Shown: positions 25,339 through 33,794 of the stretch, one piece after another
Numbering within the stretch: the stretch's first letter is position 1
Layout: each line of letters opens with the position of its first letter
Origin: Pseudomonadota bacterium
Lineage (GTDB): Bacteria > Pseudomonadota > Alphaproteobacteria > Rhodobacterales > Rhodobacteraceae
Reading direction: 5' to 3'
DNA: 64,000 nucleotides
Assembly: GCA_963205235.1 (NCBI GenBank)
Contig: CAUJIP010000023.1
Span: 1-64,000, forward strand
The notes under the pieces: generated by a model
The model's database searches: none
What the model saw: the letters and a program-made list of their open reading frames with translations, nothing else
What the model was told of the DNA's origin: nothing
Program-made: the position numbers and the translations under genes

Positions 25339-26283
25339 ATGAATCGAGATTGGTCCTTTGGTGTCTCCGCGCGCATCCTTCTTGCGTCAGGGGCGTTCGG
25401 ATTGGCGCTTGGTGGGCTGGTTCCCGCATCGTCCCACAATGGCGCTGCCTGGGCGCAGGAGGATGGTGATCACGAGGACGGGGATCACGAGGACGGCAGC
25501 GGCGGCCAGGGAAAAGGCAAGAAGCATGGCAAGCCGATCATTCCGGAGGTGCCGGTGGTTCTTCCGACAGGTGAAGTCGGTGCTGCCGCAAGTGCTGGCA
25601 GTGGGCAAGGCGGACCTGGAAACTTTGTTCGTCTTGAACTCGGCGGTGCTTATGGCAGCGCCGAAGACGCAAGCTGGCTTCCGCCTGGATATCCTTCGGA
25701 CCCTCAAGTGTTCTTCGACCTCGACATGGATACTTCGGCGATGGTTGCCTTCGGTTTCGGACGCGACTACGGCAACGGCTGGCGGTCCGAGGTATCGGTG
25801 AACCTTTTCGGCAGGACTGACTTTGAAGGACCGTGGAGCTATACCGTTCCCGCCGACCTTGACGAGCATGCCAGCATGGAAGGGTCGGCCCGTTCGCTCG
25901 CTATCATGGCGAACGGGTACCGCGACTTCGATTCGGGCAGTGCCCTGACCCCCTTCGTGACCATGGGCTTGGGCATCGCCCACAACAGCATGAACGAATG
26001 GACCCGGATCAATCCGGACTCCGACCGGACGCGCCGCAGCTTCGATGGTGGCAGTGACACGGGTCTTGCGTGGACGGTCGGGGCGGGCGTCTCTTGGGAT
26101 GTGGGACCGGTGTTCGGTTCGGCTCCGGCCAAGCTGGACCTGACCTGGCGCTATTTTGATCTTGGATCGGTAAGCGGCTCGACGACGGCGACTGACGGAA
26201 GCGGCGACGACAATCCGGTCGAAGCACTGAACTTCGACCTCACCGAACACGTGATCGCTATTGGTTTGCGTATCCCGATGTAA
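25339..26283 (+). CDS. Probable outer-membrane beta-barrel protein
   Basis: The 314-residue protein has a signal peptide (residues 1-39, cleavage around AAWA-Q) followed by an acidic Asp/Glu/His/Gly stretch with DGDHEDGDHEDG. The rest alternates polar and hydrophobic residues with many glycines and aromatics, as in small OmpA-like barrels: FVRLELGGAYGSAEDASW, SAMVAFGFGRDYGNGWRSEV, GLAWTVGAGVSWDVGP, KLDLTWRYFDLGSV, EHVIAIGLRIPM. It lacks the usual terminal Phe. AGGAG lies 6 bases before ATG 25339. ACATGCA occurs twice just upstream (25309, 25323). The acidic segment could bind a cation, but no function is established. Confidence 0.75.
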   Translation: MNRDWSFGVSARILLASGAFGLALGGLVPASSHNGAAWAQEDGDHEDGDHEDGSGGQGKGKKHGKPIIPEVPVVLPTGEVGAAASAGSGQGGPGNFVRLELGGAYGSAEDASWLPPGYPSDPQVFFDLDMDTSAMVAFGFGRDYGNGWRSEVSVNLFGRTDFEGPWSYTVPADLDEHASMEGSARSLAIMANGYRDFDSGSALTPFVTMGLGIAHNSMNEWTRINPDSDRTRRSFDGGSDTGLAWTVGAGVSWDVGPVFGSAPAKLDLTWRYFDLGSVSGSTTATDGSGDDNPVEALNFDLTEHVIAIGLRIPM

Positions 26284-26310
26284 GCCACGGGAGAGGGGGA
26301 AAGCACCCCC

Positions 26311-27006
26311 TCAATCCGGCTGCAGCATATAGCCCTCGCCGCGCACCGTCTGCAGATAGCGCGGGGCCTTGGCGTCATCCTCGATCTTGCGGCGGAGCCG
26401 GGTGATCTGCACGTCGACCGCCCTTTCCTGCGCCGCATCACCGCGCGCGGCATCGCCGACCAGCGTTTCGCGGCTTAGCGCCACACCGGGCTGGGCCGCA
26501 AAGATCCGCATCAGTTGCGCCTCGGTGGAGGTCAGCCGGACCATCGTCTCGCCCCGCCACATCTCGCCCCGGTCGGCGTCATAGCGTACCGGCCCCATGT
26601 GGATCACCTGCCGCACCGGTTCCGCCGCCCGGACCTGAGGCACCCGGCGCAGGATGGCGTTGATCCGCAGCAGCAGTTCCTTCGGCTCGAAGGGCTTGAC
26701 CAGATAGTCATCCGCCCCCGCCTCCAACCCCTCGATCCGGTTGGCGGTTTCCCCGCGCGCGGTCAGCAGCAGGATCGGCACCTGCAGTTTCTTGCGCAAA
26801 TCGCGGGTCAACGTCACCCCGTCTTCGCCCGGCATCATCACGTCCATGACGATCATGTCGAATTCCAGCCCGCCCAGAATGCGCCGCGCCTGAGCCGCAT
26901 CCCGCGCGGTCGAGACGAGGAACCCGTTGCGGATCAGGAATTTCTGCAACAAGCCACGAATGCGCTCGTCATCGTCGACGATCAGAAGATGGGCGTCCGC
27001 CTGCAT
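26311..27006 (-). CDS. petR: Response regulator PetR
   Basis: This is an OmpR-type regulator of 231 residues. The receiver has DDDER (11-15), phospho-acceptor Asp55 in DMIVMDVMMPGEDG and DDYLVKPF. The winged helix ends in RAVDVQITRLRRKIEDD and YLQTVRGEGYML. It follows a MarR-type gene with a one-base overlap (TGATG), which is the petP-petR pair described upstream of petABC in Rhodobacter capsulatus. Here petABC is not adjacent; the next gene downstream is convergent. No cognate kinase is nearby. Confidence 0.88.
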   Translation of the reverse strand: MQADAHLLIVDDDERIRGLLQKFLIRNGFLVSTARDAAQARRILGGLEFDMIVMDVMMPGEDGVTLTRDLRKKLQVPILLLTARGETANRIEGLEAGADDYLVKPFEPKELLLRINAILRRVPQVRAAEPVRQVIHMGPVRYDADRGEMWRGETMVRLTSTEAQLMRIFAAQPGVALSRETLVGDAARGDAAQERAVDVQITRLRRKIEDDAKAPRYLQTVRGEGYMLQPD

Positions 27007-27503
27007 CAGCCACCCTCCTTCAGCCGGTTGTACTGGCGCCGCATTTCGGGGTCCATCATCGCCTCCAGCACCTGCCGGAAACCCGCCACGGCCTGAGGCC
27101 CCGCCGCGCGATAGGCCGCCCGCATCCGCGCCCGCTGCGCGTCTGAAAGTTCCCGTTCCAGCATCTGTCCCTTGTCCGTCAAATGCAGATGCCGTTCCCG
27201 CGCATCCACCTTGCCCTTTTCACTGCGTACAAGGCCATCGTCGATCAGGCTGCGCAACACACGATTCAACGACTGCTTTGTAACACCAAGGATCGACAAC
27301 AGGTTGCTGACTGTCGTTCCTGGCGAGCGATGGATGAAATGCACTGCCCGGTGATGGGCGCGGCCATAGTCCTTGGTCTCCAGAATCCGGTCGGGGTCGG
27401 CGGTAAAGCCGCGATAGGCGAAAAACATCGCCTCGATCCCCTTGCGCAGCTGTTCGTCGGTCAGGAACAGCAGGCCGTCGCTTGTCGGTCCCGGTTCTGC
27501 CAT
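27006..27503 (-). CDS. petP: MarR-type regulator PetP
   Basis: This is a winged-helix transcription factor of 165 residues. The DNA-binding core is TVSNLLSILGVTKQSLNRVLRSLIDDGLVRSEK, followed by a wing with DARERHLHLT. Partnership with PetR, plus a homologous N-terminal region, supports PetP. In R. capsulatus the pair is reported as essential, with unclear targets. ATG 27503 has AAGGAGG 5 bases upstream; the frame extends to 27575 through a palindromic region and is not likely translated. A perfect 26-bp inverted repeat lies in its leader. Confidence 0.85.
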   Translation of the reverse strand: MAEPGPTSDGLLFLTDEQLRKGIEAMFFAYRGFTADPDRILETKDYGRAHHRAVHFIHRSPGTTVSNLLSILGVTKQSLNRVLRSLIDDGLVRSEKGKVDARERHLHLTDKGQMLERELSDAQRARMRAAYRAAGPQAVAGFRQVLEAMMDPEMRRQYNRLKEGG

Positions 27504-27523
27504 GGCATCCTCCTTGGGCGCGT

Positions 27524-27586
27524 TCATCAAGCCCTTGCGGGCATTCTTCACTTGGGAAACGAAGAATGCCCGCAAGGGCTTGATGA
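27524..27586. repeat. Perfect 26-bp inverted repeat, petP-ilvE intergenic
   Basis: The arms 27524-27549 and 27561-27586 are exact reverse complements around an 11-base loop (27550-27560). Three further wobble or Watson-Crick pairs could extend it outward. It would form a very stable hairpin in the 5' leader of petP and possibly of ilvE. No target-site duplication or transposase is seen. Confidence 0.85.
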
Positions 27587-27718
27587 GTGTCTTGTCCTGA
27601 ATTTACGTCAGCCTTGTTGACTTTCCAAGCACGAACCCGTAATTCTCCGCCGATTTCGCGCAAGAATCTGTCCGAAGCGGACCTTTCAGGCGCAACATTC
27701 GCAAAGCCGGAGGGTAAA

Positions 27719-28585
27719 ATGGCAGGTTACGACGATCGCGACGGGTTCATCTGGATGGACGGCAAACTGGTGGACTGGCGTTCCGCGAATGTCCACATCC
27801 TGACCCATGCGCTGCATTATGCGTCCTCGGTCTTTGAAGGCGAACGCTGCTACAACGGCAAGATCTTCAAGTCGACCGAACATTCCGAACGCCTGCGCAT
27901 GTCGGGCGAGCTGCTGGACATGCCGCTGCCCTATTCCGTGGCCGAGATCAACGCCGCCAAGGAAGCCGTCCTCAAGGCCAACAACCTGACCGACGCCTAT
28001 GTCCGTGCCATCGCCTGGCGCGGCGCGGGCGAGGATATGGGCGTCGCCTCGAAAAAGAACCCGATCCGCATGGCGGTGGCCTGCTGGTCCTGGGGCAACT
28101 ATTACGGCGACGCCAAGATGAAGGGCGCGAAACTCGACATCGCCAAGTGGAAGCGTCCGTCGCCCGAAACCATCCCCTTCGCCGCCAAGGCCGCCGGTCT
28201 TTACATGATCTGCACCATGTCCAAGCACGCCGCCGAGGCCAAGGGTTGCAGCGATGCGATGATGTTCGACTATCGCGGCTATGTCGCCGAGGCGACGGGT
28301 GCCAACATCTTCTTCGTCAAGGACGGCGAAGTGCATACGCCCAAGCCGGACTGCATCCTGAATGGCATCACCCGGCAGACCGTGATCGGGATGCTGAAAG
28401 ACATGCAGATCAAGGTCCACGAACGCCACATCATGCCCGAGGAACTGGAAAGCTTTGAACAGTGCTGGTTGACCGGCACCGCCGCTGAAGTCACTCCGGT
28501 CGGCCAGATCGGCGACTACAACTTTGTCGTCGGCGACCTGACCAAGCGCGTGTCCGAGACCTACGAAAAGCTGGTCCGCGCCTGA
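27719..28585 (+). CDS. ilvE: Branched-chain amino acid aminotransferase
   Basis: This PLP enzyme (fold type IV) makes valine, leucine and isoleucine from their keto acids with glutamate. The 288-residue protein has WRSANVHILTHALHYASSVFEG near the start, the PLP lysine in AAKAAGLYMICTMSKHAAE (about residue 159) and EATGANIFFVKDG. TCILNGITRQTVI-like motifs follow as CILNGITRQTVIGML. GGAGGG lies 5 bases before ATG 27719; the frame upstream to 27587 is not conserved. A strong terminator follows. Confidence 0.95.
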   Translation: MAGYDDRDGFIWMDGKLVDWRSANVHILTHALHYASSVFEGERCYNGKIFKSTEHSERLRMSGELLDMPLPYSVAEINAAKEAVLKANNLTDAYVRAIAWRGAGEDMGVASKKNPIRMAVACWSWGNYYGDAKMKGAKLDIAKWKRPSPETIPFAAKAAGLYMICTMSKHAAEAKGCSDAMMFDYRGYVAEATGANIFFVKDGEVHTPKPDCILNGITRQTVIGMLKDMQIKVHERHIMPEELESFEQCWLTGTAAEVTPVGQIGDYNFVVGDLTKRVSETYEKLVRA

Positions 28586-28608
28586 TCGCTGGCCGTCTGA
28601 TCCAAAAG

Positions 28609-28642
28609 CGCCCGCTGTCCCCGGACGGCGGGCGTTTCCTTT
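28609..28642. terminator. Intrinsic terminator of ilvE
   Basis: CGCCCGCTGTC (28609-28619) pairs with GACGGCGGGCG (28624-28634, one G-T pair) around CCCG, followed by TTTCCTTT. It also ends at the stop of the convergent antiporter gene. Confidence 0.8.
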
Positions 28643-29840
28643 ATCCGGCCTTTTCGACCAGACCCGGATAACGCCGGATCAACCGGCCCACGACCGGCAT
28701 CGTCAGCACGGTCGATGCCACCGCCATCAGCAAAAGCGCGGTGAAGGCGCTGGCACTGATCACGCCCTTGTCCAGCAGCACATTGGCAAAGATGATCATG
28801 ATCAGGGCCTTGGTCTGCAACAGCCAGCCAATCGTCCAGGCCTCGCCCTTTTCCCAGCCCAGAATGCGCCCGGCAATCCCGACACCCACCAGCTTGCCGA
28901 CAACGGCAGCGGCCAGCAGGGCCAGTGCCGCCAAGATCACCTCGACCCCGCCCGTGCCCCAGGACGTGCGCAGCCCGCTGGACAGAAAGAAGATCGGCAT
29001 CAGGATCAGAAGGATGTGCTTGCGGAAGGTTTCGACCCGCTCCTCGCCCAGCCAGTGGCGGTCGATCACTGCCCCGGCCAGAAAGGCCCCCACCATGAAG
29101 TGCAACCCGGACCAGTCGGCCCCAAGCGCCATCAGCAGCATCCAGACCAAAGCTACCGCCCAGCGGTCATCCATCGCGCAGCGCAGGATCAGACGCCGCA
29201 CCGGCACCGACAGCGTCAGGAAGACCAGCACAAAGCCAAGCTGTTTCATCAGTTTTTCGCCGTCCATCAGGATCACGGCCAGAACCGCCCAGATCGCGAC
29301 GTCATCCAGGCTGGCATAGCTGAGGATCCGCTGCCCCAGTTTGGCGCGCAGGATACCCAGTTGCTCCATGAACAACACAAGGATCGGCAGTGCCGTCACC
29401 GCGCAGGCCATGCCCAGCCCGGTGGCCACCTGCCAGTTCTCGGCCTTGTCGCCCGCCCAACCGGGCGATTGCAACAGGACGATGCCGACGCCCACCCCCG
29501 CCACCATTGGCACCGCCAGCGCCAGCCCGGCCACGATGCCGGTTTGCCGCCACTGCTTGCGCACGCCATCAAGGTCCAGCTCGACTCCGGCCAGCCAGAC
29601 GAAGATCATGACTGCCCAGAGGGCCAGACTGCTTAGCGATGTGATGGTGCCTTGCCCAAAGACCGCTGCATGCAGGTCAGGCGCAAGCCGACCAAAGACC
29701 CCCGGCCCCAGCAGGATGCCGCCCACGATCTGCACCACGACCAGCGGTGCCCAGGATTTGCGGCCCAGCAAACGCCAGACCGCCCAAGGAAGCGCAAAGA
29801 TCACGATCAGTGCGATCAGCAGGATTTCGTTGGGGGTCAT
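28641..29840 (-). CDS. Cation:proton antiporter, CPA2 (Kef-like) family
   Basis: The 399-residue membrane protein has about eleven hydrophobic segments, for example NEILLIALIVIFALPWAVW at the start and VILAALALLAAAVVGKLVGV near the end. It retains CPA2-type features such as LGPGVFG in the second segment, WLAGVELDLD in place of the usual F..G.E.D and SLDDVAIW with paired acidic residues. It lacks the C-terminal TrkA-N domain of full KefB/KefC, so gating must differ. The transported ion is unknown. ATG 29840 has only a weak upstream site; the frame opens to 29879. Confidence 0.85.
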   Translation of the reverse strand: MTPNEILLIALIVIFALPWAVWRLLGRKSWAPLVVVQIVGGILLGPGVFGRLAPDLHAAVFGQGTITSLSSLALWAVMIFVWLAGVELDLDGVRKQWRQTGIVAGLALAVPMVAGVGVGIVLLQSPGWAGDKAENWQVATGLGMACAVTALPILVLFMEQLGILRAKLGQRILSYASLDDVAIWAVLAVILMDGEKLMKQLGFVLVFLTLSVPVRRLILRCAMDDRWAVALVWMLLMALGADWSGLHFMVGAFLAGAVIDRHWLGEERVETFRKHILLILMPIFFLSSGLRTSWGTGGVEVILAALALLAAAVVGKLVGVGIAGRILGWEKGEAWTIGWLLQTKALIMIIFANVLLDKGVISASAFTALLLMAVASTVLTMPVVGRLIRRYPGLVEKAG

Positions 29841-29920
29841 TTCAAGCCCGATGTTGCCTGCACCGAAAGACGCAGGCATCGGCGCGAAAAGTCAAGCACG
29901 GCAAAAGGCCGGCGTCCGGC

Positions 29921-30088
29921 CTAGACTGTCCGCCCGCGTTCGATCCGCAGGAACTGCACCAGCCGGGTCGACCCTGCCTTGCCCCGCGGTCGCGCCCAGG
30001 TTTCGCGCGGCTTGCGCGCCAGACGCAAGAAATGCTTCAGCCGGGCTCCAGTGGTCTGGCTGCGATGATCCGCAAGATGTCGGCTCAT
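29921..30088 (-). CDS. Small basic protein, hypothetical
   Basis: This short frame of 55 codons starts MSRHLADHRSQTTGARLKH and continues with HFLRLARKPRETWARPRG and STRLVQFLRIERG. It is very rich in Arg and Lys. GGGAGGGG lies 5 bases before its ATG, one of the best ribosome binding sites in the neighbourhood. It lies between the SDR gene and the antiporter on the same strand. Support is the start context and composition only, so it may be spurious; if real it could bind nucleic acid. Confidence 0.45.
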   Translation of the reverse strand: MSRHLADHRSQTTGARLKHFLRLARKPRETWARPRGKAGSTRLVQFLRIERGRTV

Positions 30089-30170
30089 GGTTCCCCTCCC
30101 AAGGTTCCGCTGTTCGGGCATCATGCGCCCGAATCGCCGTTGCTCCAAGCGCGTCGTTTGCGGACCGGTG

Positions 30171-30935
30171 TCAGACCGCCGAAAAACCGCCGTCGACGAA
30201 AAGCTGCGCCCCGGTGACGAAATCCGAATCGTCCGAGGCCAGATAAAGCGCCGCCCGCGCCACATCCTCGGGCTTGCCCATCCGGCCCTGCGCCGCCTTG
30301 ATCGCAGCGTCGGATACGTCGACGCCCAGCTTGGTCAGCCCCTCGACCTCACGCATGCCATGCGGGGTTTCGATGAAACCGGGGCAGACCGCGTTGCAGC
30401 GGATGCCCTTGTCGCGGAATTCAACCGCAATCGCGCGGGCGAACATGTGGCAGGCACCCTTGGTGGCGTCATACAGCACCTCGTTCGGCGTCGCATAGAC
30501 GGCTGAGATCGACGACGTGCAGACGATGGAGCCACCGCCCGCCGCGATCATCCCCGGCAGGACGGCGCGGGTCATCAGGTACATCGACTTGACGTTCACA
30601 TCGAACAGGAAGTCCCAGTCCGACTCCTCCGTCTCAAGGAACGGTTTGATGACGATGGTCCCCGCGTGGTTGAACAGCACGTTCACTGGCCCCAGCGCCT
30701 TGGTCACCGATGCAACTGCGGCCTCGACCTCGGCCTTCGACGATACGTCGGCCTTGGCGAAATGCGCCTTGTGCCCCGCCGCCTTCAACTCGGCCACCAG
30801 TGCCTCACCTGCCGCGACGTTGCGGTCGATGACCCCGACCGTGGCCCCCTCGGCCGCGAACAGCCGCGCCGCTGCCGCGCCCATGCCGGTCGCCCCGCCC
30901 GAAATGATCGCCGTCTTGCCCTTCAGCCTGTCCAT
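30171..30935 (-). CDS. Short-chain dehydrogenase/reductase
   Basis: This is a classical SDR of 254 residues. It shows the cofactor loop SGGATGMGAAAARLF, the acidic VGVIDRNV at the end of strand 2 that favours NAD(H), NHAGT, the catalytic Ser in VCTSSISAVYAT, Tyr and Lys in LYDATKGACHMFARA, and the C-terminal VTGAQLFVDGGFSAV. The substrate cannot be inferred. The start at 30935 has GGGGG 5 bases upstream. It follows the arginine deiminase-like gene by 10 bases, so they are probably co-transcribed. Confidence 0.92.
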   Translation of the reverse strand: MDRLKGKTAIISGGATGMGAAAARLFAAEGATVGVIDRNVAAGEALVAELKAAGHKAHFAKADVSSKAEVEAAVASVTKALGPVNVLFNHAGTIVIKPFLETEESDWDFLFDVNVKSMYLMTRAVLPGMIAAGGGSIVCTSSISAVYATPNEVLYDATKGACHMFARAIAVEFRDKGIRCNAVCPGFIETPHGMREVEGLTKLGVDVSDAAIKAAQGRMGKPEDVARAALYLASDDSDFVTGAQLFVDGGFSAV

Positions 30936-30945
30936 GGTGTCCCCC

Positions 30946-31944
30946 TTAAACCGGATCGCGCCGCAGGGGCGTTGTCGAACAGTGCAATCCCCCGCCATTC
31001 AGATGCATCGCCGCGAAGGGCTGGTTGATCACCGTCACCCCCGCCGCCGCCAGCCGGTCCAGCGTGCGGTTCGTCGCCCCGTCCGCCATGATGACCTTGC
31101 CCGGAGCGATTGCCAGTGAATTGACGATCCAGCCGTCATCGCCCGGCCCGATCTCGATGGTCTTGATGCCCCGCTTGGCCAGTTCCTCCAGGAAGCTGTA
31201 GGGCAGACCCTGAGGGTCGATCAGCGCAAGGTCGCGGTCGATCATCAAAAAGCTGACGTCCAGATGGATGTCATAGCCCGGCAGGTCCACGACCAGCAGT
31301 TCCACCCCCTGCCGCGCCAGCACCTCACCAACTTGTGCCGCCCCTTCGCGGTTCACCCGCACACCGACACCGATGGCGCAGGTCTTGTCGTTCAACCAGG
31401 CGAAACTGCCGCCTTCCATGACGCCGGTGCCCGAGATGGTGCGCAGGATCGGCACCCCGATGCGCGCCAGCGTCCGCGTGACCGCCAGTTCCTCGCCCCG
31501 GCGAATGCGCGCGCCCATGCGGCAGACAATCGCGCCGCCTTTCACCATGATGAACGGGTCGCGGGTGTAGCATTGCTTGAGCCTTATGCCCGCGTCGCCG
31601 TCCATGAAATGAACCTCGACGCCCTCGGCCCGCAGCTTTTCGACAAAGGCCGCATGCTGGGACTGCATCAAGGGAATGTCGGGCGGCGTGTCGGACTGGA
31701 AATACCAGCCGACCTTGGGGTCGCCGAAACTGCCGATCTCGGCCAACCGCTTCGACGGGTCGACGACCTGCATCTCCGGCCCCGGCGCATGCATCAGGAT
31801 CGACCGGATCCGCCCCACGTCATTGTCCACCCCCCAGACCGCACCCCAGGTCTGAAGCAGTTCCCCCTCATCCTCAAAAGCCGGTTCGGCCCCTGCGGCA
31901 AAAGTCTTGACGGTCTGGTTGTAAACCCAATGTGCGTTCGACAT
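30946..31944 (-). CDS. Arginine deiminase / amidinotransferase superfamily enzyme
   Basis: This 332-residue protein is of the guanidine-group-modifying enzyme superfamily, which includes arginine deiminase, dimethylarginine dimethylaminohydrolase and amidinotransferases. Visible are TRDPFIMVKGGAIVCRMGARIRR, the glycine loop GTGVMEGGSFAWLND, HLDVSFLMIDRDLALID and the nucleophile cysteine in MHLNGGGLHCSTTPLRR close to the C-terminus. This is the catalytic Cys, His and Asp/Glu pattern. Specific substrate is unknown. It starts after GGGGGAT and lies 23 bases after the queG stop and just before the SDR gene. Confidence 0.85.
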   Translation of the reverse strand: MSNAHWVYNQTVKTFAAGAEPAFEDEGELLQTWGAVWGVDNDVGRIRSILMHAPGPEMQVVDPSKRLAEIGSFGDPKVGWYFQSDTPPDIPLMQSQHAAFVEKLRAEGVEVHFMDGDAGIRLKQCYTRDPFIMVKGGAIVCRMGARIRRGEELAVTRTLARIGVPILRTISGTGVMEGGSFAWLNDKTCAIGVGVRVNREGAAQVGEVLARQGVELLVVDLPGYDIHLDVSFLMIDRDLALIDPQGLPYSFLEELAKRGIKTIEIGPGDDGWIVNSLAIAPGKVIMADGATNRTLDRLAAAGVTVINQPFAAMHLNGGGLHCSTTPLRRDPV

Positions 31945-31967
31945 GGCATCCCCCTGTTGGGGGCAGA

Positions 31968-32999
31968 CTAGGCGGGAGGGGACAGCCGCGCAACTGCCCA
32001 CCGCGCCGCATCCGCCACTGTCGGGTCGGGGTCATCCGCCAACCCCGCCGCGACCGCGCGCAAGGTCGGCAACCCCGAATTCCCGATGGCATAAAGCACG
32101 TTCCGCACGAACCGGTCCCGCCCGATCCGCTTGACCGACGACCCCGCGAAACGCGCCCGGAATCCGGCATCGTCCAACGCGGCCAGTTCCGCCAATTCCG
32201 GCAAACCGACCTTGGGCTGATAGCCCATCTCGACCGCCGCCACCGCGAATTTGTTCCACGGGCAAACGGCAAGGCAATCGTCACAGCCATAGATCCGGTT
32301 GCCCATCAACCCGCGCAATTCCTCATCCACCGGGCCTTTGTGTTCGATGGTAAGGTAGGAAATGCACCGCCGCGCATCCAGTTGATAGGGCGCGGGGAAA
32401 GCCTTGGTCGGGCAGATGTCGAGGCACGCATTGCAACTGCCGCAATGGCTGATCTCGGGCGCGTCCGGCTCCAGCTCCAGCGTGGTGAAGATCGCGCCCA
32501 GAAACACCCAGGACCCCAGATCGCGGCCCAGAAGGTTGGTGTGCTTGCCCTGCCAGCCCAACCCCGCCGCCTGCGCCAGCGGCTTTTCCATCACTGGCGC
32601 GGTATCGACGAAAACCTTTATCTCGCCGCCGCCCTGATCAATCAACCACCGCCCCAACCGCTTCAGCCGCCGCTTGACGAGGTCATGGTAATCCTTGCCC
32701 TGCGCATAGACCGACACCACCCCCCGGTCCCGCGCTGCCAGCCCCGCCATCGGGTCATTCTCCGGTGTATAGGCCTCGGCCAGCATGATCACCGACCGTG
32801 CTTCGGGCCAAAGTGCCGCCGCCGAGCCGCGCCAGCCTTCGCGCTCTTCCATCCAGCCCATCTGCCCGTGTCGCCCCTCAGCCAGAAACGCCCGCAGCCG
32901 CCCCGCCGCCTCGGGCACCGCATCCGGGCGACAGATGCCGACTTTGACGAACCCCTCTTGCAAAGCCCGCGCGACCAGCAGGTCCTTCAAACCGGTCAT
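31968..32999 (-). CDS. queG: Epoxyqueuosine reductase
   Basis: QueG reduces epoxyqueuosine to queuosine in the wobble base of GUN tRNAs, using cobalamin and two [4Fe-4S] clusters. The 343-residue protein shows [16 protein letters not shown], then [12 protein letters not shown], then [14 protein letters not shown]: the ferredoxin-like ligands in order. The C-terminus carries a HEAT-like repeat ([18 protein letters not shown]). ATG 32999 has GGAAAGG upstream. Corrinoid dependence fits the adenosyltransferase at the window start only loosely. Confidence 0.95.
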   Translation of the reverse strand: MTGLKDLLVARALQEGFVKVGICRPDAVPEAAGRLRAFLAEGRHGQMGWMEEREGWRGSAAALWPEARSVIMLAEAYTPENDPMAGLAARDRGVVSVYAQGKDYHDLVKRRLKRLGRWLIDQGGGEIKVFVDTAPVMEKPLAQAAGLGWQGKHTNLLGRDLGSWVFLGAIFTTLELEPDAPEISHCGSCNACLDICPTKAFPAPYQLDARRCISYLTIEHKGPVDEELRGLMGNRIYGCDDCLAVCPWNKFAVAAVEMGYQPKVGLPELAELAALDDAGFRARFAGSSVKRIGRDRFVRNVLYAIGNSGLPTLRAVAAGLADDPDPTVADAARWAVARLSPPA

Positions 33000-33031
33000 G
33001 CCTTTCCTCTTGGCGGAAATACTCCGGGGGT

Positions 33032-33049
33032 CCGGGGGCTGGCCCCCGG
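33032..33049 (-). terminator. G/C-rich hairpin between GST and queG
   Basis: CCGGGGG (33032-33038) pairs with CCCCCGG (33043-33049) around CTGG. It lies 13 bases after the GST stop on the minus strand and could attenuate read-through into queG. No U-tract is present. Confidence 0.5.
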
Positions 33050-33062
33050 TTCGCGGCAAGGA

Positions 33063-33728
33063 TCAGAAATCCAGATCGGCATAATGGGCCGCTGGCGGAA
33101 AACCCGAGATCTGGTCGGCCAAAAGCGTCCGGAACGCCGGGCGCGATTTGATCTTGGCGTACCAGTCCTTCAGCACTGCATGCCGGTTCCAGTCGACATC
33201 GCTGATATAGTCCAGACAGCTTAGATGCGCGGCGGCGGTGAAATCGGCCAGCGTCATCACATCCCCCGCCAGCCAGCGCCGCTGATCCAGAAGCCAGGCC
33301 ATGTAGTCCAGGTGATACTTGATCCGGGTCGAGCCTTGCTTGACGTTCTTGCTGTCCGGATAGCCCTGACCGGTGACCTTCTTGTTCACCCGTTCGTACA
33401 AAAGCTTCGACGTCACTTCGTTGTGGAACTTGTCGTCGAACCAGGCGCACATCCGGCGCACTTCATAGCGACCATCGGGGTCTTTCGGCATCAACGGGGT
33501 CTGCGGTGCGATTTCTTCCAGATATTCGCAGATCGCCTGACTTTCGCTCATCACCCGGTTGCCCATCTTCAGGATCGGCACCTTGCCCGCCGGGTTCCGG
33601 CGCAGGAATTCCGGGGTCGGCTCCCAATAGCGCTCTTCGACCAGCTCAACCTCGATCTTCTTTTCGGCCAAGGTCAGGCGCACTTTGCGGCAGAAGGGAG
33701 AGAGCGGCACATGGTACAAACGGTTCAT
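33063..33728 (-). CDS. Glutathione S-transferase family protein
   Basis: This 221-residue protein has the thioredoxin-like N-terminal domain (LYHVPLSPFCRKVRLTLAEK; NPAGKVPILKMGNRVMSESQAICEYLEE) and the helical C-terminal domain with LADFTAAAHLSCLDYI. The SPFC start suggests a Ser/Cys type active site, as in Beta- or Zeta-like bacterial GSTs. It may conjugate or reduce electrophiles; the substrate is unknown. It precedes queG on the same strand. Confidence 0.93.
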   Translation of the reverse strand: MNRLYHVPLSPFCRKVRLTLAEKKIEVELVEERYWEPTPEFLRRNPAGKVPILKMGNRVMSESQAICEYLEEIAPQTPLMPKDPDGRYEVRRMCAWFDDKFHNEVTSKLLYERVNKKVTGQGYPDSKNVKQGSTRIKYHLDYMAWLLDQRRWLAGDVMTLADFTAAAHLSCLDYISDVDWNRHAVLKDWYAKIKSRPAFRTLLADQISGFPPAAHYADLDF

Positions 33729-33794
33729 CGGGCAAGGGTCTCCAGTCCTGACCCTTCATTGCCGTGCCAACCCGGATTTTTCAATCCCCGCACG

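Noticed and set aside
27524-27586. Insertion-sequence ends
   Set aside because: Only 11 bases lie between the arms; there is no transposase or target duplication. A mobile origin remains possible but unsupported.
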